The notes under the pieces: model-generated
What the model was told of the DNA's origin: nothing
Seen by the model: the letters and a program-made list of their open reading frames with translations, nothing else
Database searches by the model: none
In this document: positions 35,885-44,628 of the stretch, in pieces
How the letters are laid out: every line of letters starts with the position of its first letter
Position numbering within the stretch: position 1 is the first letter of the stretch
Position numbers and translations under genes: made by a program
Origin: Tessaracoccus defluvii
GTDB lineage: Bacteria; Actinomycetota; Actinomycetes; Propionibacteriales; Propionibacteriaceae
Reading direction: 5' to 3'
DNA length: 64,000 bases
NCBI RefSeq assembly: GCF_014489575.1
Contig: NZ_CP060789.1
Location: forward strand, 2,232,001-2,296,000

Positions 35885-37836
35885 CCACTCAACCCTCGCC
35901 CGCCTCCAGCGCGGTCCCGGCCTGGCTGCGTCCGGAGGAGAAGGCCACCCCGATGTGGCTGAGGACGCTCTATGCCTCGCTGCCCGTGGCGGCAGTGTGC
36001 GTGGTGCACGGTGGCATCCACGACCTGCACCCGATTCCGCTGGGCGGCCAGCTGCGCCCCGATACCACGATGAATGCCATCTGGCAGGTGCTCTCCGAGT
36101 GCGGCTTCCACGCCTTGCTGACCTTCGACCCGCTCAATGGGCTGACGATCTTCAGGACGGCTTCGGGGTGGGACCCTGCCGGTATCCAGCATGCGCTGAG
36201 CGCCCAGACTCGATCGACGCTGGTGAAGAACCTGCTGCAGACCCCCACCGAGCGGGCCCTCCGGGCGGCGGACGATCCGGGGGCGGCACAGGTGAGCTTC
36301 ATGGGAATGGACGCCATTGCGGAGACCGTCGCGCAGACGGCGGAGCCGGCGATGGCTCTGGTGATCGACTACAACTCTCAGATGCGCGGCGACAACCGCG
36401 AGGACGATCCGGGATTCCGTCAGCTCATGCTGGCATCCCTGATGCTGGCCAACTCCCACTCCCTCGTCAAGGACAAGCTGGTCCGGTTTGCATGGCCCGG
36501 TCGCGACGGCCAGCTACGGCATCCCGTGATCTGGCTCGTCGACCGGCCCGACGACCTACCCGGCTGGCTCACGCAGGGAGACGGCATCCGGCAGATCCCG
36601 ATCGCCACCCCCGACGTGGACTCCCGGCTGCGGGTGGCACGGCTCCTGGTGTCAGGCCAGGTCCCAGCCGGCGACGTGGGGTCTGTGGCGCAACGCTTCG
36701 CCGATGCCACGGAGGGGTTCTCCACCAGGGGCATGTTCGAGGCGGTGCAGCTGGCGCGCGGCACGAACTCGGTGGCCGGGGACATCGAGGGCGCCGTTCG
36801 CACCTACCGCGAGGGGTTGTCGGAGAACCCGTGGCAGTCCACCCGGCTGCGCGAACAGTTGGCCGATGGACGCACGGTCCTGCAACGCCGCGTGAAGGGG
36901 CAGGATGAGGCGGTGGAGCGGGTGCTCGACATCCTCAAGCGGTCGACCCTGGGTCTCACGGGCGCGCACCAGCGGCAACAGGCCACCGCGCCCCGAGGCG
37001 TGTTGTACTTCGCGGGCCCCACCGGCGTGGGCAAGACCGAGATGGCGAAGGCCATCGCCGAGCTGGTGTTCGCCGACGAGCGGGCGTTGGTGCGGTTCGA
37101 CATGTCGGAGTTTCAGGACGACCACGCCAAGATCCGCCTGATCGGCGCCCCTCCCAGCTACGTGGGGTACGGGGCCGGCGGCGAGCTGACCAACGCAATC
37201 CAGCAGCGACCCCATTCCATCGTCCTGTTCGACGAGATGGACAAGGCCGGGCGGGACGTCAACGACCTGTTCCTGCAGATCCTCTCCGACGGGAGGCTCA
37301 CGGACGGGGCTGGACGCACCGCGTTGTTCAGCGAGTCGCTGATCGTGTTCACCTCCAATCAGGGCGCCACCACCGCCGGAGACCTGCTCAACCTCGATCT
37401 GGACGCCCCGGGACAGGCCGAGCTGTATGAGGACACCATCAAGGGGTCGGTCGAGAATCATTTCCGCGAAACCCTTGGGCGGCCTGAGCTCCTCGGGCGC
37501 CTGGGCGACAACATCGTCGTCTTCCGGCCGATGCGCGGCCAGACTGCCACGGGTCTGGCAGACACTCTCATCGACACCATCGTGTCCAACGTCCGCATCC
37601 GCGTCGGCAACGATGTGATCCTCACCGCTGGAGCCAGATCAGCGCTGCTCGAGGCGGTGACCACAGCCGACGACCTGGCCCGCGGCGGCAGAGGCATCAC
37701 GACGGCGTTGGAGAACCGCCTCACCAATCCGCTGGGGCGCGCGCTCTTCAGCCTCGGCCCGGATGTCGCGGTCACCGTCACGGCAATCGGTGTGGGCAGC
37801 GACGGCCGGCCCACCCTGGACATCGAGCGTCGATGA
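35881..37836 (+). CDS. ClpB-like AAA+ ATPase with degenerate N-terminal AAA domain
   Basis: 651 residues. Residues about 25-300 resemble an inactive AAA-like unit (ALVIDYNSQMRGDN, VIWLVDRPDDLPGWL). Residues about 340-640 are ClpA/ClpB D2-like: Walker A AGPTGVGKTEMAKA (lysine about 385), FDMSEFQDDHA, GAPPSYVGYGAGGELT, Walker B IVLFDEMDKA, and a sensor with FTSNQGA. It has no Clp N-domain or protease-docking loop that I can identify. A similar inactive-plus-active AAA arrangement occurs in the protein at 31616. It is coupled by overlap to the genes on both sides. Likely a protein-remodelling engine. Confidence 0.8.
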   Translation: MTTQPSPASSAVPAWLRPEEKATPMWLRTLYASLPVAAVCVVHGGIHDLHPIPLGGQLRPDTTMNAIWQVLSECGFHALLTFDPLNGLTIFRTASGWDPAGIQHALSAQTRSTLVKNLLQTPTERALRAADDPGAAQVSFMGMDAIAETVAQTAEPAMALVIDYNSQMRGDNREDDPGFRQLMLASLMLANSHSLVKDKLVRFAWPGRDGQLRHPVIWLVDRPDDLPGWLTQGDGIRQIPIATPDVDSRLRVARLLVSGQVPAGDVGSVAQRFADATEGFSTRGMFEAVQLARGTNSVAGDIEGAVRTYREGLSENPWQSTRLREQLADGRTVLQRRVKGQDEAVERVLDILKRSTLGLTGAHQRQQATAPRGVLYFAGPTGVGKTEMAKAIAELVFADERALVRFDMSEFQDDHAKIRLIGAPPSYVGYGAGGELTNAIQQRPHSIVLFDEMDKAGRDVNDLFLQILSDGRLTDGAGRTALFSESLIVFTSNQGATTAGDLLNLDLDAPGQAELYEDTIKGSVENHFRETLGRPELLGRLGDNIVVFRPMRGQTATGLADTLIDTIVSNVRIRVGNDVILTAGARSALLEAVTTADDLARGGRGITTALENRLTNPLGRALFSLGPDVAVTVTAIGVGSDGRPTLDIERR

Positions 37837-38486
37837 GGCTCCAGCTCAGCCGGGTGGCGCATCCCGTCACCGTCCTCGGGCCGGGACGTCGTCTGGGCCT
37901 GTGGGTTCAGGGCTGCTCCATCCACTGCGCAGGCTGCGCATCGATCGACACCTGGGATCCCGCCGGCGGCCACCGCGCCGACACGGAGCCACTCGCCGCG
38001 CAGTTCGCTGACCTCATCGTCGAGGCTCGCCTGTCGGGCCTGACCATCACCGGCGGGGAGCCCACCGAGCAGTCCGACGCCCTGGCGGACCTCGTCGTCC
38101 GCGTGCAGCGCTCCCTGGACGAGCGTGGTGTGCGGCCTGTCGACGTCCTGGTGTTCACGGGCCGCACAGCCCGGGCCGCGGCCCAGAGCGCCCCGGCCTT
38201 GTGGGGGGTCGCGGACGCCGCGGTCTGCGGTCCGTACCGCGCCGACAGGCCCAGTGATGAGCCGCTGACATCCAGCTCGAACCAGCGCCTCGTCACGCTG
38301 ACTCCCTTGGGCCGGTTGCGCTTCCCAGGCGAGGCGCCCCTCGCCGGCCGCGGCCTGCAGACCCACGTCGCGGACGGCGAGATCACCCTCATCGGTCTGC
38401 CGAATCCCGGCGACCTGCCTCGGCTGGAGGAAGCGCTGCGCCGACGCGGCATCACGATGGAAGGACGATCATGGCCCACACCATGA
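37833..38486 (+). CDS. Radical SAM activase-like protein (NrdG-type)
   Basis: 217 residues. The iron-sulfur motif reads QGCSIHCAGC with the third cysteine right after a CxxxCxxC pattern, followed by TITGGEPTEQ, the GGE motif of radical SAM enzymes. Length and order match the anaerobic ribonucleotide reductase activase family, but no reductase is nearby. ATGA overlap with the AAA+ gene suggests they act together, perhaps on a protein substrate. The substrate is unknown. Confidence 0.75.
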   Translation: MRLQLSRVAHPVTVLGPGRRLGLWVQGCSIHCAGCASIDTWDPAGGHRADTEPLAAQFADLIVEARLSGLTITGGEPTEQSDALADLVVRVQRSLDERGVRPVDVLVFTGRTARAAAQSAPALWGVADAAVCGPYRADRPSDEPLTSSSNQRLVTLTPLGRLRFPGEAPLAGRGLQTHVADGEITLIGLPNPGDLPRLEEALRRRGITMEGRSWPTP

Positions 38487-39157
38487 CCTGCCCGCTGTGC
38501 GGGCAGCAGCACCCGGCCTCGACCACCTACTGCATGACCATGCTGGCCGAGATCCCCACGGTCCCGACTGAGCTGCCCGGCCAGGATGGGGCCCCCGGTC
38601 TGCAGGGGATGGCCAGGTGCCCGTTCGACGACCACGAGCACCCGGTGACCGAGACCTACTGCAGGTGGGCGTTCACGCCGTTGCCCGAGAACTGGTTCGT
38701 CCCCGGGGCGCCCCAGCATCCGAGCCCGGCCAGCGCTCCGGTGACCTGCTCAGAGTGCGGAATGGCCGGCCAGGCAGGAACGGAATGCGTCCAATGCGGG
38801 GCACCGCTGAGCCACCCCACCGGAGCGGCGAGAACTGTGGCCGAACTCCCGTCGGGCAGGACCGTCGTGATCCCCCACGGGCGCGAGGTGGTCATCGGCC
38901 GGCGCAGCGAGATCCCCGACATCCGGGACGGGTTGGAGCAGTTCGACGCGGTGTCGCGTCGCCACTGCCTCATCACCATCTCGCCGGCGGGAGACCGGGT
39001 GACCGTGCGGGACCAGGACTCGGCGAACGGCACCTGGGTGGGTGACGCTCCCGAGGAGGTCGCGCCCGACGAGACGCGAACCTCGACCCTCCCGGTTCGG
39101 CTCCGGCTGGGACAACGCGTGTACGTCACACTCAGGCCGGAAGGCGGCGAATCATGA
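38471..39157 (+). CDS. FHA-domain protein with N-terminal zinc ribbons
   Basis: 228 residues. The first 120 carry three cysteine clusters (CPLCGQQH, CPFDDHEH, and CSECGMAG with CVQCGAP) consistent with zinc ribbons. The C-terminal half is an FHA phosphothreonine-binding domain: VVIGRRSEI, VSRRHCLITI and SANGTWVGD. It overlaps the radical SAM gene by 16 bases and the PP2C start by four. It is the expected reader of marks written by the kinase two genes downstream. Confidence 0.83.
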   Translation: MAHTMTCPLCGQQHPASTTYCMTMLAEIPTVPTELPGQDGAPGLQGMARCPFDDHEHPVTETYCRWAFTPLPENWFVPGAPQHPSPASAPVTCSECGMAGQAGTECVQCGAPLSHPTGAARTVAELPSGRTVVIPHGREVVIGRRSEIPDIRDGLEQFDAVSRRHCLITISPAGDRVTVRDQDSANGTWVGDAPEEVAPDETRTSTLPVRLRLGQRVYVTLRPEGGES

Positions 39158-40005
39158 CCCAGCCCGTTCCAGGAGACCCGGCCCGCACCTTCACGGTCCG
39201 GGCGGAGATCTGCGGCAGCACCGAGGTGGGGCCCACCCGGGCCGACAACCAGGACGCCATCATGATCGCCAGTGCCGTCGGCACCGCGAGTGGGACCCGC
39301 CTCTCCTGGGCCGGCGTGATCGGCGCTGCGGGCGTCCCCGTCGCCGTGATCGACGGCATGGGCGGCTACGCAGGCGGCGCCGAGGCGGCAGCCCTGACCG
39401 CAACCGGGCTGGCGGGCGTGAGCCTCGATCAGGACCCCGAGGGCTGGGACGCCACGTTCGCCGATCTGTCCCGGCGCATCGCGCTCGCGGGTCAGGCCTG
39501 GGGCACCCCGCGCATGGGTGCGACAGCCGCGCTCCTGGCCATCACGCCGGGGGCCCTCGTCATGGTCAATGTCGGCGACTGCCGGATCTACCGCGTGGCC
39601 GGCGGCCACCTCGGGCAGATCAGCGTCGACGACCGGACCGACGATCCCGGCTCGTCGGCGGTCACGCAGGCTCTCGGCGGGTACGAACACATCGACGCAC
39701 ACACATGGCGCCAGGAGTACCGGGGCGGTCGCGAACGCTACGTCCTCTGCTCCGACGGGGTGTGGGGCACGCTCGACCCGGCCGTGCTCCGTGACATCTG
39801 CACGGCGGACCGCTCCCCCGCCCAGATCGTCGACGCCGTGACCGCGTCGATCTACGCGCAGCAGGCCACCGACAACTGCTCCATCGTGGTGGTGGACCTG
39901 ACGGCCACCCCCGTCGACCCCGGTGGCCGGCAGTCGGTCGCGGCCTCCCCCGGGCGGTCGGTCGACATCCAGACCATCGACGAGGAACAGAGGTCCGTGC
40001 GATGA
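39154..40005 (+). CDS. PP2C-type Ser/Thr phosphatase
   Basis: 283 residues with the PP2C metal-binding motifs: TRADNQDA near the N-terminus, VAVIDGMGGYAGG, MVNVGDCRIYRV, VLCSDGVWGTL and TDNCSIVVVDL near the end. It is cytoplasmic, without membrane helices. It lies between FHA and kinase genes, coupled by ATGA overlaps on both sides, so it probably reverses the kinase's phosphorylation. Confidence 0.87.
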   Translation: MTQPVPGDPARTFTVRAEICGSTEVGPTRADNQDAIMIASAVGTASGTRLSWAGVIGAAGVPVAVIDGMGGYAGGAEAAALTATGLAGVSLDQDPEGWDATFADLSRRIALAGQAWGTPRMGATAALLAITPGALVMVNVGDCRIYRVAGGHLGQISVDDRTDDPGSSAVTQALGGYEHIDAHTWRQEYRGGRERYVLCSDGVWGTLDPAVLRDICTADRSPAQIVDAVTASIYAQQATDNCSIVVVDLTATPVDPGGRQSVAASPGRSVDIQTIDEEQRSVR

Positions 40006-41597
40006 GCGACGACCCCACCGTGGTCGAGCACGGCAACGGTACAGAACCGGCCACCCCCACTCGCCGAGAGCAGCAAGGCCGCCGCGGTACACCCACCCGG
40101 CGCGAGGGTGGAGGGGCCGGGGGCACCCGTCGTGAGACACCCGGCCCGCCTCAGCCTCCGACGAGCCAGCGGCTCAAGCTCCCCCCCAGAGTGGACGCCG
40201 ACTACACCTACCTGCGCGACCTCCACTCGGGCGGCGAGGCGGATGCGGCGCTGCTGGAGCACAAGTCGAACGGTGAGGTGGTCTTCTTCAAGTCCTACCG
40301 GCCCCAGTACCGGCCCGACCGGCTGGCGATCGAGAGCCTCACGCAAGCAGGGCGGGCGGAGGGTGGGTCCCCGCACCTGGTGAAGATCATCGACTCCGAT
40401 GCCGACCCGGCCGGGACGTGGGAGATCCAGGAGTACTGCCCGCTCGGGTCCTTGGGCGACTGGGTGGCCGCGAAGGGCGGGAGGCTGGACAAAGAGACCC
40501 TGACGTCGGTGGTGCGGGAGCTGGCCGAGGCGCTCCGATTCCTGCACAGCTTGGGCTCCGGCATCGCGCACCGCGATCTGAAGCCCCACAACGTGCTCGT
40601 GCGCACTGCGGAGAAGCCGGACCTCGTGTTGGCCGACTTCGGCCTGGCCAGGGCCCACCAGGAGGTCACGCATCTCACCACCACAGCGAAGGGCACCTGG
40701 CACTACGCCGCGCCTGAGGTCCACGCCAAGGAATCATCGGCCAAATCGGACTGGTTCGCCCTGGGCGCCATGGTCTACGAGTTCTACGTCGGCCGGAAGC
40801 TGTTCTCCATGGCCGACGGCACTGAGGTCTCGGACGACGATGCCCGGGCTCGATGCCTGAACCGCACCTTCACCACGGAGCTGATCGACGACCCGCGGTG
40901 GAGGCTTCTCGCCGACGGCCTCCTGACCGCGGACAAGGACCTTCGCTGGGGCGCCGACCAGGTGGAGGCGTGGATGCGTGGCGAGTCCCCCCAGGTGCAC
41001 GCCTCCCCGGTGGCCTCCGACGGCAGAACCCCGCGTCCGGCCGGCGGCTACCGCCCGAACTGGAGTCCGACTCTGGTCTACACCCCGCCGGAGCTTGCCG
41101 AACAACTCCGAAAGCACTGGGACGACGCTGCCACCGAGCTGGCCGGCCGGCCCGACGCCTACATGATCCAATTCCTCCAGCGTTTCCCCGACATGGAGCA
41201 CGCGGTGAGGATCATCGAATCGACGGAGGCTCCTGGTCCGAAGCTGGTCCGTCTCCAGCCGCTGCTCGACCCGGACGGCCCCATCCACTACGACGGCACG
41301 CCGATCGACGATCAACACCTCAGGCAGCGCATTCAGGCGGCCGCAGGCGGAGATGACAGAGCGCTGGACTGGCTCGACTCGATGGTCAAGGATCGGATCC
41401 TCAGCACGTTCGGTGAGGCGCTGAACTCCGATGTGGTCTCGCACGCCGCCTACCTGCTCGCGAGGTGGCGCGACCAGGCGGAGTCGGCGACGCGGCCGCT
41501 GTCGAAGGAGTACAAGACGCTGGCCCGGCAGGCGTACCGTGGCGCGCTGCCAATGCTGTTCACGCGCGCCCTCACTGCGGAAGGTGGCCTCGCATGA
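40002..41597 (+). CDS. Ser/Thr protein kinase
   Basis: 531 residues. A 60-residue disordered basic N-terminus precedes a kinase domain: VFFKSYR (lysine about residue 97), HRDLKPHNVLV (catalytic aspartate about 192) and DFG at about 212-214, then GTWHYAAPE of the activation loop. The C-terminal 200 residues are helical and unassigned. There is no membrane span or PASTA sensor, unlike PknB-type receptors, so input must come from partner proteins. With the FHA and PP2C genes it makes a complete phospho-signalling unit. Confidence 0.85.
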   Translation: MSDDPTVVEHGNGTEPATPTRREQQGRRGTPTRREGGGAGGTRRETPGPPQPPTSQRLKLPPRVDADYTYLRDLHSGGEADAALLEHKSNGEVVFFKSYRPQYRPDRLAIESLTQAGRAEGGSPHLVKIIDSDADPAGTWEIQEYCPLGSLGDWVAAKGGRLDKETLTSVVRELAEALRFLHSLGSGIAHRDLKPHNVLVRTAEKPDLVLADFGLARAHQEVTHLTTTAKGTWHYAAPEVHAKESSAKSDWFALGAMVYEFYVGRKLFSMADGTEVSDDDARARCLNRTFTTELIDDPRWRLLADGLLTADKDLRWGADQVEAWMRGESPQVHASPVASDGRTPRPAGGYRPNWSPTLVYTPPELAEQLRKHWDDAATELAGRPDAYMIQFLQRFPDMEHAVRIIESTEAPGPKLVRLQPLLDPDGPIHYDGTPIDDQHLRQRIQAAAGGDDRALDWLDSMVKDRILSTFGEALNSDVVSHAAYLLARWRDQAESATRPLSKEYKTLARQAYRGALPMLFTRALTAEGGLA

Positions 41598-42697
41598 GCG
41601 GCATCCCGGCTTTCGTCGCGGAGGCCCGACGGGCGGCAGCGCGCGATGTCGGCCAGAACGCGACGATGAAACAGCTCGCCCAACTGGTCGAGGGAGCGAG
41701 CGACGACGATCTCGGCACCCTGGTCGTGGCTCACGCCGTGCTGACGCACGCCGCCGACCAGCGCGCCGCGGAGGTCGCAGGTGAGAAGGCCGCCGCGGAG
41801 GAGCGGCGGAGGGCAGCGGCCAGACGAGCCGTCGAAGCACGTCAGGAGGCGATCGGCCGGCGCCGCAGCACGCGGGTCTCCCGGCTTCGCCAGCAGTTCG
41901 TGCCGAGGCTCATCCTCAGCGCCATCTACGCGGCGTTCGTCGGCTACGTCACCGCCCAGATCGATCAGGGGAGCTTCTTGGAGAGGGCCATCCCCGTCTT
42001 CGCGGTGTGCGCCGTCACGGTGGCGGGCACCCTGCTGTTCGACTGGTTCGCCTACTCGTCGGGGTCCGGGCTTCCCAGCAGCGACCCGGGAGGCCGCCTG
42101 CGCAAGTGGTGCGTCGGGGCAGGAGGCCTGGTAGGTGCGGCTCCGTGGCTCCGCTTCCTCTCCGAGTGGGGCGGGAACGGCTACCCCGACCTGGGACCGT
42201 CGCTCAGCGTGGGGCAATTCGTCACCAGCTGGACGGCCGTCACGCTCCCGGTCGCTCTGGCCTGCGGCTGGATCATCGGCGGGATGATCACCGTCGCGGT
42301 CGGGAGCAACGCGGACCCGACCCACGGCTCGCGCATCGAGCGAACTCAGCGGTTCCTCCTCCCCCTTTCCTGGCTGGGTCCCATCTCGGCGGTGAGCACC
42401 TTCCTCCTCTTCAACTGGTCGCAACTGGCGTACTGGTTGATAGGCGGCCTCGGGACACCCCCGGTCATCCCGCAGTGGAACCCGTTCCTCCTGTGGAGTC
42501 ACCCGGTCTGGCTGATCATCCTCGGGACCACGGCGATGGTGCTCCACCACGCTGCAAGTCAGCTCAGCGGGCGCGCGGTCTGGCTCGGGTACGCCGCGGC
42601 CTACCTGGGCGCGCTGCTGGGTCTGCTGAGCCTGGTCACCAACCCCGGCCACATCGTCACCTGGCTCCTGGACTGGGCTGTGCGGTCGTTCAGCTGA
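41594..42697 (+). CDS. Multi-pass membrane protein
   Basis: 367 residues. About 80 N-terminal residues form a charged helix (AEERRRAAARRAVEARQEA). At least five hydrophobic segments follow, for example LILSAIYAAFVGYVTAQI, AIPVFAVCAVTVAGTLLF, VTLPVALACGWIIGGM, and LGYAAAYLGALLGLLSLV. Start overlaps the kinase stop (ATGA). It may be the membrane output or anchor of the kinase unit. No transporter family recognised. Confidence 0.68.
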   Translation: MSGIPAFVAEARRAAARDVGQNATMKQLAQLVEGASDDDLGTLVVAHAVLTHAADQRAAEVAGEKAAAEERRRAAARRAVEARQEAIGRRRSTRVSRLRQQFVPRLILSAIYAAFVGYVTAQIDQGSFLERAIPVFAVCAVTVAGTLLFDWFAYSSGSGLPSSDPGGRLRKWCVGAGGLVGAAPWLRFLSEWGGNGYPDLGPSLSVGQFVTSWTAVTLPVALACGWIIGGMITVAVGSNADPTHGSRIERTQRFLLPLSWLGPISAVSTFLLFNWSQLAYWLIGGLGTPPVIPQWNPFLLWSHPVWLIILGTTAMVLHHAASQLSGRAVWLGYAAAYLGALLGLLSLVTNPGHIVTWLLDWAVRSFS

Positions 42698-42800
42698 GGA
42701 TTCGGCACGGTCCGTCCGTCATAGTCGGTCGACGGATCGAGACAGCGAAGGCGCCGCCATCCCGGAGGCACCGCGATCCAGGAAAGAGGGGGAACCGACC

Positions 42801-42944
42801 ATGTTCAAGACCGAGGCGTCGAAGACGAAGCAGGGCAACTGGCTGCTCGAGGCGAGCTGCGCCAAGGGACACACCGTGTTCAAGGACCAGATGCACCCGC
42901 AGGGCCCGTACAAGTGCCCGTACTGCGGGGCGGACGTCTACTGA
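42801..42944 (+). CDS. 47-residue zinc-ribbon protein (paralogue)
   Basis: Starts MFKTEAS after a GGGGG ribosome site and carries CAKGH and CPYCG knuckles. It matches the minus-strand protein at 7459-7602 in length, start and cysteine spacing. It sits alone between the membrane-protein gene and a strong hairpin at 43013. Function unknown. Confidence 0.72.
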   Translation: MFKTEASKTKQGNWLLEASCAKGHTVFKDQMHPQGPYKCPYCGADVY

Positions 42945-42999
42945 GTTCGCGGCCCTCGGCGGACGGGGGTCCGGAGCCCGGTTGACGACCACCCGGCAG

Positions 43000-43009
43000 C
43001 TGTCCGTCA
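43000..43009 (+). promoter_or_regulatory. CTGTCCGTCA motif upstream of the vWA/tubulin operon
   Basis: Third exact copy, 72 bases before ATG 43081. Here it lies just before a 14-bp hairpin, so a transcript begun at the motif would carry the hairpin in its leader. Confidence 0.33.
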
Positions 43010-43012
43010 AGA

Positions 43013-43054
43013 CCGTGTGAGTGGCCGGATCCCCGGATTGGGCCACTCACACGG
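43013..43054 (+). terminator. 14-bp hairpin between zinc-ribbon and vWA genes
   Basis: Arms 43013-43026 (CCGTGTGAGTGGCC) and 43041-43054 are perfect reverse complements around a 14-base loop. It begins 68 bases after the zinc-ribbon stop and ends 26 bases before the vWA start. No T tract. Terminator is most likely; a leader element of the vWA gene is possible. Confidence 0.5.
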
Positions 43055-43080
43055 GTCGTCATGTGATCAAGGAGGGGCGT

Positions 43081-44628
43081 ATGCGCGGACATGTGCGGGG
43101 AAGGGCACTGATCCTTGCCGTGGCGGCGATGGTTCTGTGGTGCTGGGCCCCCCTGGCCCTTGCCGAAGGCGAGGCGGCGACGCCCAGCACCATCGACGAG
43201 CTGCTGGAGATCTACGGTGTCGCGGACCAGCCGGCGGACTTCGTCCTGGCCATCGACACCTCCAGCAGCATGATGGATGAACCCGCGATCTACCCCGAGG
43301 TGAAGGATGCCTACGCCGGCTTCCTTGAGGCCGTCAACGACGGCGACTTCCTCAGCCTCATCACCTTCGACACCACCGCGAAGCTGCGGTTCAGCTCCAA
43401 CCTCACCCAGGACGCCCGCGCCGAGGCGTTGGGCAGCCTCCCCGCCACCGCAGACGGCGGCGGCACCAACACCGGCGCCGCCATCCGGATGGCCATCGAC
43501 CAGCTCGGCCGCGCCGACGCCAACGACGTGCAGCTCGTGATCTTCCTTACCGACGGACAGCCGAACGTGTCCGCCGACTACGCCGCCATGAAGGAGGCCG
43601 CCGACGCTGCCATCCAGGGGCGCCAGGTGCGCGTCCTAGGGGCCAGCCTCGGCACCAGCGAGAAGACGGGGGCCTCGCAGCTGGAGGCTGTCTTCCCGGG
43701 GCGGACCCAGGTGGTCGCGCTCCCCAACGACCAGCTGAAGGGCTTCTTCGCAGACGCCATCAAACGCGCCCGGATAGCCCAGCTCTACCAGCCCATCCGG
43801 GACGAGATCGGGCAGGGCGCGGTCCAGGTCACCACCTCCGACGTGTCGCTGGACGACCCCCTGCGCGTGGAGTTCACCCTCACCAACGGCTACGGCCCGC
43901 TGGGCGCGACGGTCACCGTTGAGGGCGCCCGGGTGGCCACGGCCAGCGGTGAGGAGTTGCCGTCGGTGCTCGTCGACGGCCGCCGCACCATCGTCCTGGC
44001 GCCCGGCGAGACCTCGGAGCCCCTGGTGGTCGAGGTGGATTCGGGCGTGCCGGAGGAGCCGATCCGTGCCGGTGAGGTCACGGAGGAGGAGTACTACCGG
44101 CTCACCGTCGACGCCTCCGTGCGGGTGGAGCCGGGGGATCTCATCGTCCAGAGCGTCCAGGTGGACACCACCGGCAAGGTCAGCCAGGAGCCACAGACGC
44201 GGGCGTCGCGCACGTTCGGCATCGCCTACTGGATGATCGGGGCGGCGCTGGCCGCACTGGTGCTCATGCTGGCGCTTCTGGTGTTCCTCTGGCGCCGGTT
44301 CATCGCCACCCCTCCGCTGTGGGGGACCCTGGTGGTCCGGGGAGGTGCCAGCTACGCGCTGCGCGGCACGAGGGTCACCATCCCGAACAAGCAGGCGAAG
44401 CCGGCGGGCGCGGGCATGGCCAGCGCCGAGTTCTCCACCCGCCGCGGCAGGTTCCACCGCGGCAAGCCGCAGATCTTCGCCACCACCAACGGCGAGGCCT
44501 CCATCACCAGCAACGGGCACCGCGTCAGCCAGTGGCCGCACCGCATGCGCCGGGGCGACGTCGTGAAGCTCGAACGAGCCAAGCTCGAATTCCAGGAAAA
44601 GCCGATCCCCACGCAGCAGGAGAAGTGA
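43081..44628 (+). CDS. Membrane-anchored vWA protein
   Basis: 515 residues. A signal peptide (residues 1-28, ending PLALA) leads to a vWA domain with a complete metal site: DTSSSMM, a GGGTNTG loop and FLTDGQPN. A beta-sandwich linker follows, then one membrane helix at about 381-405 (WMIGAALAALVLMLALLVF) and a basic cytoplasmic tail of about 110 residues with an SH3-like or PilZ-like strand pattern. ATG 43081 has GGAGGGG upstream. It is coupled to the tubulin-like gene by overlap, suggesting that the tail contacts the GTPase inside the cell. Confidence 0.78.
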   Translation: MRGHVRGRALILAVAAMVLWCWAPLALAEGEAATPSTIDELLEIYGVADQPADFVLAIDTSSSMMDEPAIYPEVKDAYAGFLEAVNDGDFLSLITFDTTAKLRFSSNLTQDARAEALGSLPATADGGGTNTGAAIRMAIDQLGRADANDVQLVIFLTDGQPNVSADYAAMKEAADAAIQGRQVRVLGASLGTSEKTGASQLEAVFPGRTQVVALPNDQLKGFFADAIKRARIAQLYQPIRDEIGQGAVQVTTSDVSLDDPLRVEFTLTNGYGPLGATVTVEGARVATASGEELPSVLVDGRRTIVLAPGETSEPLVVEVDSGVPEEPIRAGEVTEEEYYRLTVDASVRVEPGDLIVQSVQVDTTGKVSQEPQTRASRTFGIAYWMIGAALAALVLMLALLVFLWRRFIATPPLWGTLVVRGGASYALRGTRVTIPNKQAKPAGAGMASAEFSTRRGRFHRGKPQIFATTNGEASITSNGHRVSQWPHRMRRGDVVKLERAKLEFQEKPIPTQQEK

